NCBI RefSeq assembly: GCF_011075055.1
Contig: NC_058145.1
Span: 9,023,228 to 9,087,227 of the forward strand
Source of the DNA: Mangifera indica
Taxonomy: Eukaryota > Streptophyta > Magnoliopsida > Sapindales > Anacardiaceae
Direction: 5' to 3'
DNA length: 64,000 nt
The translations under genes were made by a program, and so were the position numbers. Below, piece by piece: positions 23,290-34,097 of the stretch. The notes beneath the pieces were generated by a model. It did not search any database. It was given only the letters and a program-made list of their open reading frames with translations, and was not told the origin of the DNA. Position 1 is the stretch's first letter, and each line of letters begins with the position of its first letter.

Positions 23290-24840
23290 AAAATGATTCC
23301 TAAAAAGAATAATCCAAAAACGTTCCCTCATCACTTTTAGAGTCAATTTTTTCTAAGTGCTCTATATGATTAAGCACATGGCATTTATAACCAAAGATAT
23401 GAAAAGAAGATAGATTAGGTTTCTCCGTTTTAAAAGTTCATATGGTGTTGGTTTTATACATGGTCTTTTGTAAACCCTTTTACTGATATGGCATGTTGTA
23501 TTCATTGTCCGAACCTAAAACTTTTTTGAAGTCCTTGTGCTAAGCATTGCTCTTGCCATCTCTTGAAGAAAACCTGATTTTTCATTCAACCACACTATTC
23601 TGTTAAGGCCTTTTTAAGGTTGAAAATTGATGTTTAGTACTTCGTGTAAAAAAATGTTAGAAAAACTTGAATCCTCAAACTCTTTTTCATATCACTTTGG
23701 ATTCTCAAAATACTTCTTAATTTATTATAATTTTCCTGTACTTATAATCTACCCACAAGATTTGTGAAAGCGCTAAAAGTATCAATTTTTTCTTTAAAGA
23801 AATCTATCATGTTAGCGGAAACTAAAATGGTCCAAGATCATAGAAAAACATGCCCGAATTCGATATTTGGAATTCTGATGATGATTGATGATCCAATGCG
23901 CTTCAATTAACAACCACAATACACTTTGCTTGATTTGCTTTTTTGTTTTCTGTAAAGATTTTACAGATGAAGAGAAGTAGTATCTTGAGAGAGTTTGTGA
24001 GAGTTATGAACGCTAGTATTCAACCTCAATGGAAGTTACGCAATTTTATTAAAATGGGAGTGTGATAGTTCACTTCAATAACTACTAAGGGCAAATGAGT
24101 CATTTTCACTTATAAAAGTTGATAATATTATCTTTTAACCCTAATAGATGAAGTTAACCCATTATGGATAGACCATATCTAATATATCATGTGTTTCTTG
24201 ATGTATTATCAACACATACAAAACATAACTCTGTCCATCAATACTTTGTGTTCAATAAGACTCATGAGGTCCATTTGTAGAAGTTCGGTTAGTAGACCTC
24301 TCACAACCATTTTTTTTTATATAATTTTATAAGAACTCTAAAATTCATGTGACCCCAATTATAATGCCAAAATTCAATTGATCTATTTTAGTATTATGAT
24401 AGACAAACTTATTTGTTAAGGAATAATAATTGTTATTAGTATTAAGGGATTAGTTTTATTGTTGTATTAATCTCTTATCTTTATTTTATCTCCTATCTCT
24501 CTCTTATGTCTATCTCTATCTCTTGTATCTCTCTAATCTCTTATCTCTTTGTTATCTTTATTTGTATGTTTGTATAGATAACATTGTATCTCTTTGTATT
24601 AATCATTCAATACAGTAAATATTTTTTCCACAAATTATATTATAGTTTGAACAATTAGATCTCAAACCTTTGAGCAACAATTTACCATTCCTATCAAGAA
24701 CTTTACATAAGGTCTTGGAAAATTGAATTGTATGATTATTGTAACAAATATGACTGATGCTAATGAAATTTAACTTTCAATCCGACTGCAAACAAAACAA
24801 CATACAAATGAATGCAGTCCAAGAATATTAATTAATCTTT
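23290..24840 (-). pseudogene. Copia protease-integrase remnant
   Basis: Read on the minus strand from about 24800, the sequence gives QFSKTLCKVLDRNGKLLLKG, matching the end of the copia protease region. After an interrupting LTR comes YHNTKIDQL, then a decayed zinc-finger region. Further on are QSDMKKSLRIQ (for the family RSD.GGEF-like motif), VWLNEK...LQEMARAML (the N.VVERKNRSLQEMARTML block, near 23590) and KRVYKRPCIKPTPYELL (near 23470). The frame ends at KSDEGTFLDYS (near 23320). Stops and frameshifts are numerous. No reverse transcriptase follows, so the pol gene is truncated as well as decayed. Confidence 0.7.
24414..24632. mobile_element. Probable solo LTR in the protease-integrase junction
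   Basis: A 219-bp block starts TGTTAAGGAATAATAATT and ends TTTTTTCCACA. It carries the pyrimidine-rich TCTCTTATCTC repeats and the ATTCAATACAGTAAATATT phrase typical of short copia LTRs. It splits the decayed frame between the protease end and YHNTKIDQL. A clear 5-bp target duplication is not visible, so the exact ends are uncertain. Confidence 0.5.
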
Positions 24841-26455
24841 TAACTGATGCTTTTAAAACTAGGCCTAATTGATTAGTTCAATTGTAAATCGATCTACAAT
24901 TTATCTAGTTTATATATAAATATTGACTAATTTAAAATTAAATCAGATTAAAATTGTTGAACCTAAAAGAAAGGGTAAAACCAAGAAAACCGGGTTTGAC
25001 AAAATTTATAACTAGTCAATGTTACTTATTAATTATTACACAGTTTTGTGACTTTTGTCTTGTATAGTTATATTAAAATATTATACTATACAGTTTTGTT
25101 TTGTCTTATAGCAAAGTTAAAAGTTAAAATTACAATCTAAAATGAATAAAACTTAAAGCCTTAATACATTATCTTCAGTTCTATAGCAGAAGGCAAAACA
25201 AACTTTAATCTTTTTCTCATTCTACTGCAAAGCACAACTCACCTTTACATTGATTGAAAATGGCAAAGCTCAACTCAGTATTCTCTTCATTTCTTGCTCA
25301 ATCCTTCTCTTTCAATTGGTAAGTCTCTTTATCACAGTTTTTTCTTCTTTGTAAGTTCATCAAAAATCTAAAGCAAAATGTTGTTTGATTCATGAACAAA
25401 TAATAAAACTATGTCCCTTTGATTGTTTGTTTGAAATTTACATGTTTGACTTTTTTTTTAAAAATGTTTTAATTTGTTAACTGTTCTTTGGCTATACTGT
25501 TTGTTTTGTGTTTTGTTTGATTGATAGGTTTATGAATTGATCTTAATTGTTAGGTGTTGTTGAAATTGTAAACTATGGTGAAAAGATCGGTTATTTGCAT
25601 TTGAATTTGTTGACCAAATGGATTTGATAGATGATGTTTGTGAGAGTTAGAATGTGTAATGATGGTCAAAGGATAGAGGGTAAAATTTGACAAATTTTAG
25701 GAACTAAAGACCAGTTGAATCCAATTTACTCCATAAAAATCTATGCTTGCATGTCTTTCAAATAATCATATTCTCAAATTGAAATTTCAAGTTTTGTGCT
25801 AGATGTAATGTAACAGTGTCTTTGGTTTGGTCACAACTTTTGGAGGTTTTGCATGTATCTAATTACCTGTTACATGGGGTAAGATTTGAATGCTTAAGTG
25901 AAAATTGAATAGTTTTTTTATTATTTATTCGTGATCTTGTCCGTGCTATCATTAAGGTGGGTTTGGTCTTGTAATGGATTCCATTCTGGGAATTTATTAA
26001 GTTATAAATTGTAATGCTATATATCCTTAATATAAAATCATAGTTTGCCATCAAGAGTTCTAGTTTCTAGTTATCTTCTCCAATCTCCATTGAAGCTTTG
26101 GTTCTTATTTCTTGAACCATTTTTTATGTTATCCAAATTCTAATTACAAAATTTGTTTATTTTAGACCAAAAGAACATGATGAATTTGTGATTATACTTA
26201 AGCTATATTATAGTTATGCATAATAGTATTTTGGGAATCTCTTTTTAATCTAAATATGCACAATGATTCTAATAAGTAAAAATTTATTAATACTTCTTTT
26301 TTTTTAAGTGAAATGGAAAATATATCATCAAGGTCAATACCATCTTTTGAAGCAAAATTTAGAGAGTAAACATCTTCTAAATGCTCAATACAAGAAAAAA
26401 AAAGGATGTAGCATGAAAGTATATTAGTGAGAGAACTAATGCTAATGGAAAGAAG
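24841..26455. other. Insertion of uncertain origin inside the copia remnant
   Basis: This segment separates the copia protease from gag and is not copia-like. It contains the exon-like piece at 25260-25318; otherwise only AT-rich sequence with a chance 63-aa minus frame (25863-26054). Confidence 0.4.
25260..25318 (+). pseudogene. Exon-like fragment with start codon and GTAAGT donor
   Basis: ATG at 25260 opens 19 codons (MAKLNSVFSS, then FLAQSFSFN) followed by a strong GTAAGT donor at 25319. The 80 bp upstream look like a host leader. No acceptor or second exon could be joined downstream before the hAT pseudogene. The hydrophobic, serine-rich start could be an organelle or secretory signal, but that is a guess. 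It may be the first exon of a truncated host gene or a captured fragment. Confidence 0.35.
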
Positions 26456-26459
26456 GTAC

Positions 26460-27930
26460 TAATAAGTGGATTTTGTCAAAAACAAATAGCAAGTGGAGGT
26501 GTTAATAGAAGGAACAACACCTAGGTGGAGCAAGGGGTAATCTTGATCATTTTAAGAAGGTTACTAGAGATGTTCGAATTTAAATAAAAAAGTTATTATA
26601 AGAAAATATTAAAAAAGCCAGAGAAAAAAGAGGATCATATAATGATAATGATGAAATTCAAGAAATTCCTCCTTAGTAGTCTACAAGTTCCTTTAAAGGA
26701 AAGAGAAAAACAAATTCTGGAATTGAAGCATATTTCAAAATGCCTTGTGATCCTTTTGAACTCAGTAACAAGACTTGCGTGCAAAGTTAAGAAAGATAAC
26801 ATGATATAGACATGACAATTGCCTTATGGTTTTACGATGCAAGTATCCTTATGGATGCAATAAATTCTCCATTTCACCAAATTGCAATATGTAAGACAAC
26901 AAATATGGGTTATGGATATAAGGGTCATTCTTATCATGTTTTACATGTGAATTTGTTGAAAGATGCTAGCAACATGTAAAGTTGATTCTTGACTCTCATC
27001 GTAACACTTGGATTGAAACAAGTTGTTCCATAATGAGTGATAAGTGGACATATACTAGACAAAAGTCTTTAATTAATTTTTTAGTGTATTTTTTTAAAAG
27101 GATTACATTTGTCAAATCAGTTAATGTTTTATATTTTTCCACAAATGCATATACTTTGTGAAAATTTTTAGCAAAAATTGTTGAATGGATTGGTCCTCAA
27201 AATGTAGTTCATATGGTGACTGATAATAAAGCAAAATAAAAAATTCTAGGAAATGAACTTACCAAAAGATTTCCTCACATTAGTTGGTCACCATGCACAT
27301 CTCATTGTATTAATTTAACCATGAAGGACATAAGAGAAATATCTCAAGTATAGAGTTTGGTCAATCTTGCTTCGAAAGTAATAGTTTTTTGTTTATAATC
27401 ATAAATGGGCTTTTAGGTTAACAAAAAGGTCTAATTGAAGAGAAATTATTTGTCTCAAAGCCATTTGCTTTGCCACTAGTTTTGTTTCTTTGAAAAGTTT
27501 ACATGATCATAAAGATGATTTGCAAGCTCTAGTTATTTATATGTATTATAAATTTCTTGAAAATGCAAAAGGGTAAAGAAGTTGAAAAAAATGTTTATGA
27601 CAAAAAATTTTGGAATAATTACTTGATCATAATAAGGATTGTGACTCTATAGCTTTGTGCCTTTGTGATTTTGATGAGAAACTTGCTTTAAGTAATGTTT
27701 ACAAAGTGATGCATAGGACACGTTTGGGTATTAATAAGTTGTTAAAAAATAGGAAGCATTTGTACAAGCCTTACACAAATATTGTAAATGATAAATGGGA
27801 TAGAATATTGTGTCAAAATCTTTATGCTGCAGCGTATTAGTTGAATCCAACTTTTCAATATAATCAAGACAATTTTTGCAAAAAATCGAAGGTTATGCGT
27901 GAGTTGATAGATGTTAGATCATCATACTCT
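26460..27930 (+). pseudogene. hAT transposase pseudogene (BED finger, DUF659)
   Basis: A BED-type zinc finger start reads FCQKQIASGGVNRR (near 26471), then HLGGARGNLDHFKKVTRDVR (26518 on). Next come NSPFHQIAIC and GYGYKGHSYHVLHVNLLKDA, then SDKWTYTRQKSLINFLVYF, MVTDNKAK and LTKRFPHISWSPCTSHCINL. This is the DUF659 block of plant hAT transposases. The frame continues with FATSFVSLKSLHDHKDDLQAL and, at 27655-27840, MHRTRLGINKLLKNRKHLYK and YAAAY. A single TAG (27838-27840) stands for the expected tryptophan before LNPTFQYNQ. Several stops and one or more frameshifts are present, and the C-terminal dimerisation domain is missing. A bona fide pseudogene, nested in the copia remnant. Confidence 0.85.
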
Positions 27931-28299
27931 TCTCATAACCTAACATCATCTGAATCAACAAATGCAAAAACATGTTCAACTGACATTAATTCCTCAAATT
28001 CATTTGTATCTTTGATAGTCCCACTATCACTAAGAGATACAACCATTATTTTTCTATTGTTTTTTATTTTAAGTTTTGTTATAAATCCTCAAAGTCTTGT
28101 TTTCTTAACACTCTCAGTTGCTTTGTTTTTTATTCCACGTTTTTCCTATGCATCATTAACTATATCACAATTAGCTATAACTTTTATTTCGTGAATTAAT
28201 TAGTATTAGAAATGACATGAATTTCGAATTCCAATTTGAAATTTTGAGTTCAACGTTATTCCATTGTTCTAGAGTTTTGGTTGATTATTCATTTTTCAT

Positions 28300-28450
28300 C
28301 AATTTCGGGGTGCTTCCATCCAATAACAACTAAAATCATACCTTTTCATCAACTAAATTTAAGAAAGCTCTCATCCTTGCCTTTAAATATGGATAATCAC
28401 TTCCATCCAACATAGGTAGTCTAGTGGTTAAACCATCTTCACAAAACATA
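28300..28450 (-). pseudogene. Copia gag start fragment
   Basis: The minus strand reads DGLTTRLPMLDGSDYPYLKA, then RMRAFLNLVDEKV and a stop. This matches the LDG.NYPYWK.RM motif at the N-terminus of copia gag proteins, with the family tryptophan changed to leucine. The rest of gag is absent or unreadable. It lies about 100 bp inside the right LTR, the expected spacing. Confidence 0.65.
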
Positions 28451-28548
28451 TCCATTATGAGAATAGATAAGTTTGCAACAAAAGAAACCAAATAGACACA
28501 AACCAACCCTAAGTGGATACACTGAACATTAGAGATTTAGAATCCTTT

Positions 28549-29374
28549 TTTATACCACTTGTGACTTCCCATGATATAGGTTGGTTCTGAATACACTTAG
28601 TGAGCACGATTAATAAGAAATTAATTCAACCATAATTTCATGTAGACATGCAACGAAAAATAAAATAGGGAACAAAGTAAAGGAGACATAGTCATAGCCA
28701 TATGCATAGGATCAAGTCCAACATATTCAATTCGATTATAAAACAATCAAATACAGTAAAATATTAGCTCAAATACAACAACTCTCGAGCTTGCTTAGCT
28801 GAAACTTAAACCTTAATGATAGAAGTTATACAAATCTAAGTTAGACACAAGCATCCCATTCATTTCTTCCAAGCATCCAGTTTAGACCGAGAATTTCAAG
28901 ATCTACTTGAACTATTAAGCTAAAATCCTTTCAGCTTTAGAGATCAAAATCTTTTTGACCATATCTTAAGCCATGAACTCTCTGATCTGTATTAAAGCTA
29001 CCTACCTGAAGAATCTGAAAAGAAAATTAGCGAGGAAAAGTAGAATAAGGCTATAATGGAAAACTTGCAGAACCTGAAAAAGAAAACCAGAAAAAATTTC
29101 ATGAATAAAAGATAGTAGTTAGGTTTATAAACTAACCCAGATGTATTTGATTGTTCAAACTTGTAAAATTAAATTATGACGTACCTAACCAATTGTAGCA
29201 ATTAATGTCATTTGTCAAAAAAAAAAAAAAAAACATACCAGGCAAATGATAATAGATTGGCTTTTACGTGCGCACAGCAAGCATAATTAGCATAAACCAT
29301 AAAGTCTATGATAACAAATATATTGTTCATGGTTAGTCAAATATATCTACATATCCTTTGTTAATATAATGGCA
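28549..29374 (-). repeat. Right LTR-like end with primer-binding site
   Basis: The minus-strand LTR ends ATGGGAAGTCACA at 28560, followed by AGTGGTATAAAAAA, a worn initiator-methionine tRNA primer site. The 390 bp at its right side match the left LTR segment. The outer edge near 29374 is set by the loss of similarity. Confidence 0.5.
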
Positions 29375-30170
29375 AAAAAGTCATCACTCTCTAATATAAA
29401 TTTCAGTCCTCAATGATCAAAATTACGAAAATAACCCTATCTAAAATAGAAATTTAATAGACAATTTATCATCCAATAATATTTGATAGACCAAATTATC
29501 CTCTAATTATGATTATAATGTAATTTATTAATTTTTTAAAAATAATTTTTCCTTTTTTTAATTCATCCTCCTTTGTCATCTTTAGTTCTTCACCATTAAT
29601 ATCATGGTCGTCATCTTTCTACTCTCTTCATTTTTACCAGCAACATCATTATTCTCCTTCCATCATTTTCACCATCAATATCATATTCGATCTCCTTCAC
29701 CTTTAGTCATCTTCATCACCAACACCAACAATAATTTTTTTTTTCTGGTTATCCTTACCACTAACACCAATGATAATCCTTCTTTTCTATTCATCTTTAT
29801 CATTGACCATCCTTGTTCTTTTGTTGTCTTCACAACTATTTTTTTACTTTTCAATTTTCTTGAAAAATCTCACAATAACTTTAGATTTATATATAGGTAT
29901 AATTAAGTGTTATTTTGTTCCAAAGTTTTACAATATTATAATAATAACCCTATCAAATTGAACTCTGAATAATATTAGAAAAGTGTAAATGTATTTTCTC
30001 TTGTTATCTTCACAACCACTTTTCATTTTTCAATTTTCTTGAAAAATCTCACAATACTTTGGATTTATATAGAGGAATAATTAAGTGTGATTTTGTTCCA
30101 AAGGTTTAAAATATTATAATAATAGCCTTATCAAGTTGAATTGTGAATTTTTTTAAATTTATTATGGGCA
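29375..30170. repeat. Diverged direct duplication of about 160 bp
   Basis: 29815-29973 and 30000-30155 are related direct copies. Each holds CAATTTTCTTGAAAAATCTC, GATTTATATA, GTGTTATTTTGTTCCAAAG-like and ATATTATAATAATA phrases. The 100-aa plus frame here (29604-29906) is low-complexity TTC/ACC-rich DNA, not a protein gene. Confidence 0.65.
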
Positions 30171-30845
30171 AATAATATATTTCCAATCCTGTTTAAAAAA
30201 TTATCACAATTGCCTCTATTTATTTTGAAAATATTTCTATAGTCCAAACAATGTATATTACATGTATACTCTTAATTTATTGTGTTGTTTAATTCTTTTA
30301 AGGTGTAACTGTCATTTTAAAAATTATTAATAGACATAATGAATTTAAAAATATCAAAAACACCTCAATCTTTGTCAATTTTCAAAAACCCTTTACTTGA
30401 ATTGAATAGAAATAAGTAAGAGAAAGAGGTAGAAGGGATAAATTAACATTTCTTGAAAAGACACGAGTGCAAGGAGAAAAGGGAAGAGTCAATAATGGGA
30501 AAATGAGTGGAAAAGAGATATTGATATTTATTGAAAAGAAATGAGCGGGAGAAGAAGAGGGAAGAAATGATAATGGGAAAATGACTAGGAGAAGAAGAGA
30601 AAGAGACAATAATGCAAAAAATGAGAAAATGAAGACGGATAAATGAGTAGATATTGTAGATACTAGAAAATTATACATTTTAAATACATTTTAAATTTCT
30701 TAGTTTGTATTAAAATTCCTTTTAACCCTTCCACATAATATAATTCACTAATTAAAAGTGGATAACGGGTGAAAAATTAAAATTTTCAAGCTTCAAGAGT
30801 GATAATTTAATTAACCAAACTTTGGGAAGAAGATAGTGAGTTGAT
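30171..30845. mobile_element. Possible MITE with a purine-rich core
   Basis: The two ends share weak inverted similarity: AAATTATCACAATTGCC near 30207 and the reverse complement of the right side, AAATTATCACTCTTGAAG. The centre (30410-30660) is a strand-asymmetric AG-rich tract with repeated GGGAAAATGA and GAGAAGAAGAG words. No convincing target duplication was found. The 98-aa minus frame is the T/C-rich complement of this tract. Confidence 0.3.
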
Positions 30846-30954
30846 CTTATTATTAAAAAAATATTTTTTTTATAAGAAATTAAAAACCGAACCCTAGGTA
30901 GGGGCGGTGGGGCAAATTGAAAGATAAGACAAGCGAAGTGATGTCATGAAGACT

Positions 30955-31263
30955 ACGTCAGCTAAAGGAGTCAAGATCTAGTCTTTGTCACTGCACTTCT
31001 ATCTAGCACACAGCCTTTAACCTTGGTCCCACTCTGGACCATTTTCTTTTTCACACACACTCTCTCTCTCTCATTCACCCGTTTCCCGTCATCCAATTTA
31101 TATGTTCTTTCTTCAATATTTCATTTCCCTGAGGGAGACTTCCATTTTACTTTTTCCATGGCTTTGCCAATCATCTTCCACCACGTGCTGCCCTTCCCAT
31201 TCCTTCCTCTTAACCCCACCACATCTTCTTGGAAAAACTAGCCACGTATATGCAGCCTTGACC
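30955..31263 (+). promoter_or_regulatory. Candidate bZIP and W-box sites upstream of the WRKY gene
   Basis: ACGTCA (30955-30960) fits an as-1/TGACG-type site, CACGTG (31182-31187) is a G-box and TTGACC (31258-31263) a W-box. The W-box lies 42 bp before the TATA candidate. WRKY genes are often controlled by WRKY proteins through W-boxes, so feedback control is plausible. Such short words also arise by chance. Confidence 0.4.
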
Positions 31264-31304
31264 TTCCTATCTTTCCTTCAACTAATTCTTCTCGATGTTA
31301 GTTG

Positions 31305-31314
31305 TATAAATTAA
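31305..31314 (+). promoter_or_regulatory. TATA box candidate of the WRKY gene
   Basis: TATAAATTAA stands 163 bp before the WRKY ATG. This would place the transcription start near 31337 and give a leader of about 130 nt. Confidence 0.5.
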
Positions 31315-31467
31315 TAACACTCCAAACATTTTTCTTTCTTCCTTGCCGTCTAGGGTTTTCACAAAGAGGGTTAAATTCTTTGTTGTCCTTCTTGCTATTT
31401 TCGGGGTTCATATATGCTCATAATATTGTTTAGTTTTAGAAGCCTGCAGCTATAGCTAACTCTTGCC

Positions 31468-32552
31468 ATGAGTAACAATGAAGCTAATTCTCCCTTCGTA
31501 GAGTATGCTTTAACTTCTCTATTTATATTCTTTCTTTCTATATTTCAAATAGATCTCTAGCTAGTAATAAGTTTTGCATATATCAAATAGACCTGATCTT
31601 TATTTTTTTTGGAACATAACATTTGATCTCGTAGATTCTGTTGGTAGGTAAAAATATATCTTTATATGCAAGATTTTGGAGTTTTATAGTGCATCGAGCT
31701 GGATACTTCTGTAAAGCTGTCATCTCTATCATTTAACTTTGCTCATTTATTCATAAATTTAGTCATAGGAGAAGGTTGGAAGATTTTAGGATTTATATAT
31801 TATATATGCGGGTTGATAGTTAGTAAAATTCCAATACAATTCGATTCCCCTATTTTAACCATTTTCATGTCTCAATTTTAAGGAGGCAACTTTTAGGGTA
31901 CCAACTAATTCTTTAATTATTTGTATGTCGTAGTAGGGATCAAAATGAGGGGCAAAGAGGCAATATTAGATTGGATTTACCGGAAGATGGGTATGAGTGG
32001 AAAAAATATGGCCAAAAGTTCATCAAAGGCATTGGAAAATTCAGGTACATCTCTCTATATATTAATGATGAAGCCTTTAATTTCCGTTCATGTCAATAAT
32101 CTCAACAGGTGTTTGTGTTGTGTAACTCGCATGTGTTAAGATCATTATATAAAGTTACGATAAGAGATGAAAAATGACCCCATGAATTGATACGAATGTA
32201 TTTATTGCTTCCAAATATTTCTCAATCATGCATAATGTTAAATTTTAATGGTTTGACAAATGACTGATAATTGTACATTTTGGTATGTTGAATTAATCAA
32301 TTACTATGGAGGAGCTATTTCAAGTGTCAGAAAGCAAATTGTATGGCCAAGAAGAGAGCTGACTGGTCTCCTTCTGAGCCAGGCAGTGTTAGAATTGCGT
32401 ACGAGAATGAGCATTCTCATGGCTCAAATAACACAACCGGGGCTGCTGGCTCCTCTCAATCTTCCAACAATGCCAACCAATATAATTTGTTAACTCAATT
32501 TCTAGAAGATCAACCAACTAATTCTCAAAGGCCAGAATCACAATCAAATTGA
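31468..32552 (+). CDS. Small WRKY-domain protein, WKKYGQK variant
   Basis: Three exons (31468-31502, 31937-32044, 32312-32552) with canonical GT-AG introns join to 127 codons. The single WRKY domain fills residues 24-84: LPEDGYEWKKYGQKFIK (26-42), then the finger C53-X4-C58-X23-H82-X-H84, a C2H2 pattern of group IIc type. The second intron splits the Arg48 codon, five residues before the first zinc cysteine, which is the conserved WRKY-domain intron position. The heptad is WKKYGQK (33-39), not WRKYGQK; Lys replaces the Arg that helps contact the W-box. KKR (61-63) may aid nuclear entry. The tail (85-127) is rich in Asn, Ser and Gln. There is almost nothing before the domain. WRKY proteins bind W-box DNA; this one could be a weak binder, a competitor or have altered specificity (inference). 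No break is seen. Confidence 0.9.
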
Positions 32553-33558
32553 TTTGAAGTAAATCTAATTAATTGTCACGGCTCAAGGTTGGAGAGTGTG
32601 ACATGGCTTATATAGACACAGTAATTGACGTGAAAAACAGTAAGTGCGCACTCGAACAGGTCAGAAAATTTAACTCGTGACATAATGCACTCCAAACTTC
32701 TCTCTCTCTCAATTTTACTTCTTTAGAAGCTTTCAATTGAAGGTCCAATAATTTTCAACTGTTAATAATATTTGTATCTTCAAGAGCCAGTCCACTGCGA
32801 GACTGGTCAAGTACTAATTTTTATTTAGATGGCTTTATATATTATCTGATTATGTGTGAATAAAATGCAAACTAAAAATCCATATCTTAACTTTTGAAAG
32901 TCGAGCTTAAGGTTTTGATTTAAAGAAAACCAGCTTATTTTTATGCATGATAGGCTGATAGTAAAGTCCTAAGATTATTGTAGTTGGTGGTTCATAAGGG
33001 AGAAAATATATATTATCTCCACCTTGAATACAATGTTAATCCACGTGATGATATTTGGTGCTTAATAAGAGAATGCAATTCAAGGAAGGAGTATATATTC
33101 TACATAAACTATATATATAGGTTGAAATAATAATAGTAAGGTACGATTGATAACTTCCAATTTTTCTTTGAGAACTAAAAGTTCAGTATTTCAATTGATA
33201 ATCCCAAAGTCAATCATTGAAGTATAATAAGATGTGATGATTAGCGAACAATAACTAAGTAATTTTCTAATTCGAAACTCGTAGCTCAATGGAATACAAT
33301 CCAAGGCCTAGATATCCCAATAAACAACTATTGACTAGATAAGTTCAACTCTATAGTTCATGAGAAAGAGAGTTCTCTTTTGGTTGTAATTTCATTAAAG
33401 AATATGACACAATACATTAACAATACTCATCCATTAAGATGTTAACTTTTTTATAAACAGTATAGTCATTGACATAGTTATAGCTCCCTCCCATTTAAAT
33501 TTAAATAATGGATTAAAGTGCTAAATTATGAGAACTTCAAATATACTATTCCCTGCAA
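32553..33558. other. 3' flank of the WRKY gene, nothing further recognised
   Basis: AT-rich sequence with scattered TATA repeats and no supported frame. Bases 33559-33563 (ATAAC) are the left target duplication of the next copia element. Confidence 0.5.
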
Positions 33559-33563
33559 ATAAC

Positions 33564-34080
33564 TGCTGAAAAATTAATATTAGGATATAAAATCTGCCAA
33601 AAAAAAAAATTGAGAGAAAATACAACACCAAGAATTTTTAACGTGGAAACCTTATAAAAGGAAAAACCACGAGAGTAAATCCAGTCAAAATAATTCTCCA
33701 CTATAAAATAATTGGATCACAATTATACTCTCAATTTGTGGCTCACTCCTTCACAAATTGGCTCTCAAAATACACAATTTCTCTCACTCTTTCTTTTCTT
33801 CTACAGAGTAGAGAAAAACCCACTAATTTCCTTTTCTCATACACATACAGAGAAGTTCCCCTTACCAAAAATTGCTCTATCTCCATCCGTGCATGAAATG
33901 GCTATTTATAACCATTTTTGGAGATGCAAGCTGGCAATTGCATGAGCAATTATAGTGCAAGTTGACTACAGATTATCCATTGTAGTTATAGCACCCGATT
34001 TGGTGCTGATCTTTTTTTTTTTTTTTAATTTTAATTATTATAAATCTTGTGGGTCCACTTGAGGCTGGACTTACCTATCA
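33564..34080 (-). repeat. LTR of copia A (3' LTR in element orientation)
   Basis: A 517-bp copy paired with 38107-38625. It contains a 77-aa frame (33712-33945) that is repeated in the other LTR and has no gene-like property. Confidence 0.93.
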
Positions 34081-34097
34081 AATCTCCCTCTCACGCC

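Larger units (their letters stand above)
22545..29374 (-). mobile_element. Wrecked Ty1/copia element with nested insertions
   Basis: Minus-strand fragments occur in copia order from right to left: LTR-like end (28560-29374), primer-binding site (28549-28560), gag start (about 28450-28300), protease end (about 24830-24660), integrase (about 24410-23290), then an LTR-like segment (22545-23180) similar to part of the right one. Reverse transcriptase and RNase H appear lost. Between gag and protease lie a hAT transposase and an exon-like piece; a solo LTR splits the protease-integrase junction and a SINE splits the left LTR. Outer edges are approximate, and no target duplication of the whole element was found. 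Confidence 0.6.

Noticed and set aside
29604..30678. About 100-aa frames on plus and minus strands
   Set aside because: They translate simple pyrimidine-rich or purine-rich tracts and have no domain.
31023..31314. Two overlapping frames of about 70 aa upstream of the WRKY gene
   Set aside because: They are T/C-rich promoter DNA placed before the TATA candidate.
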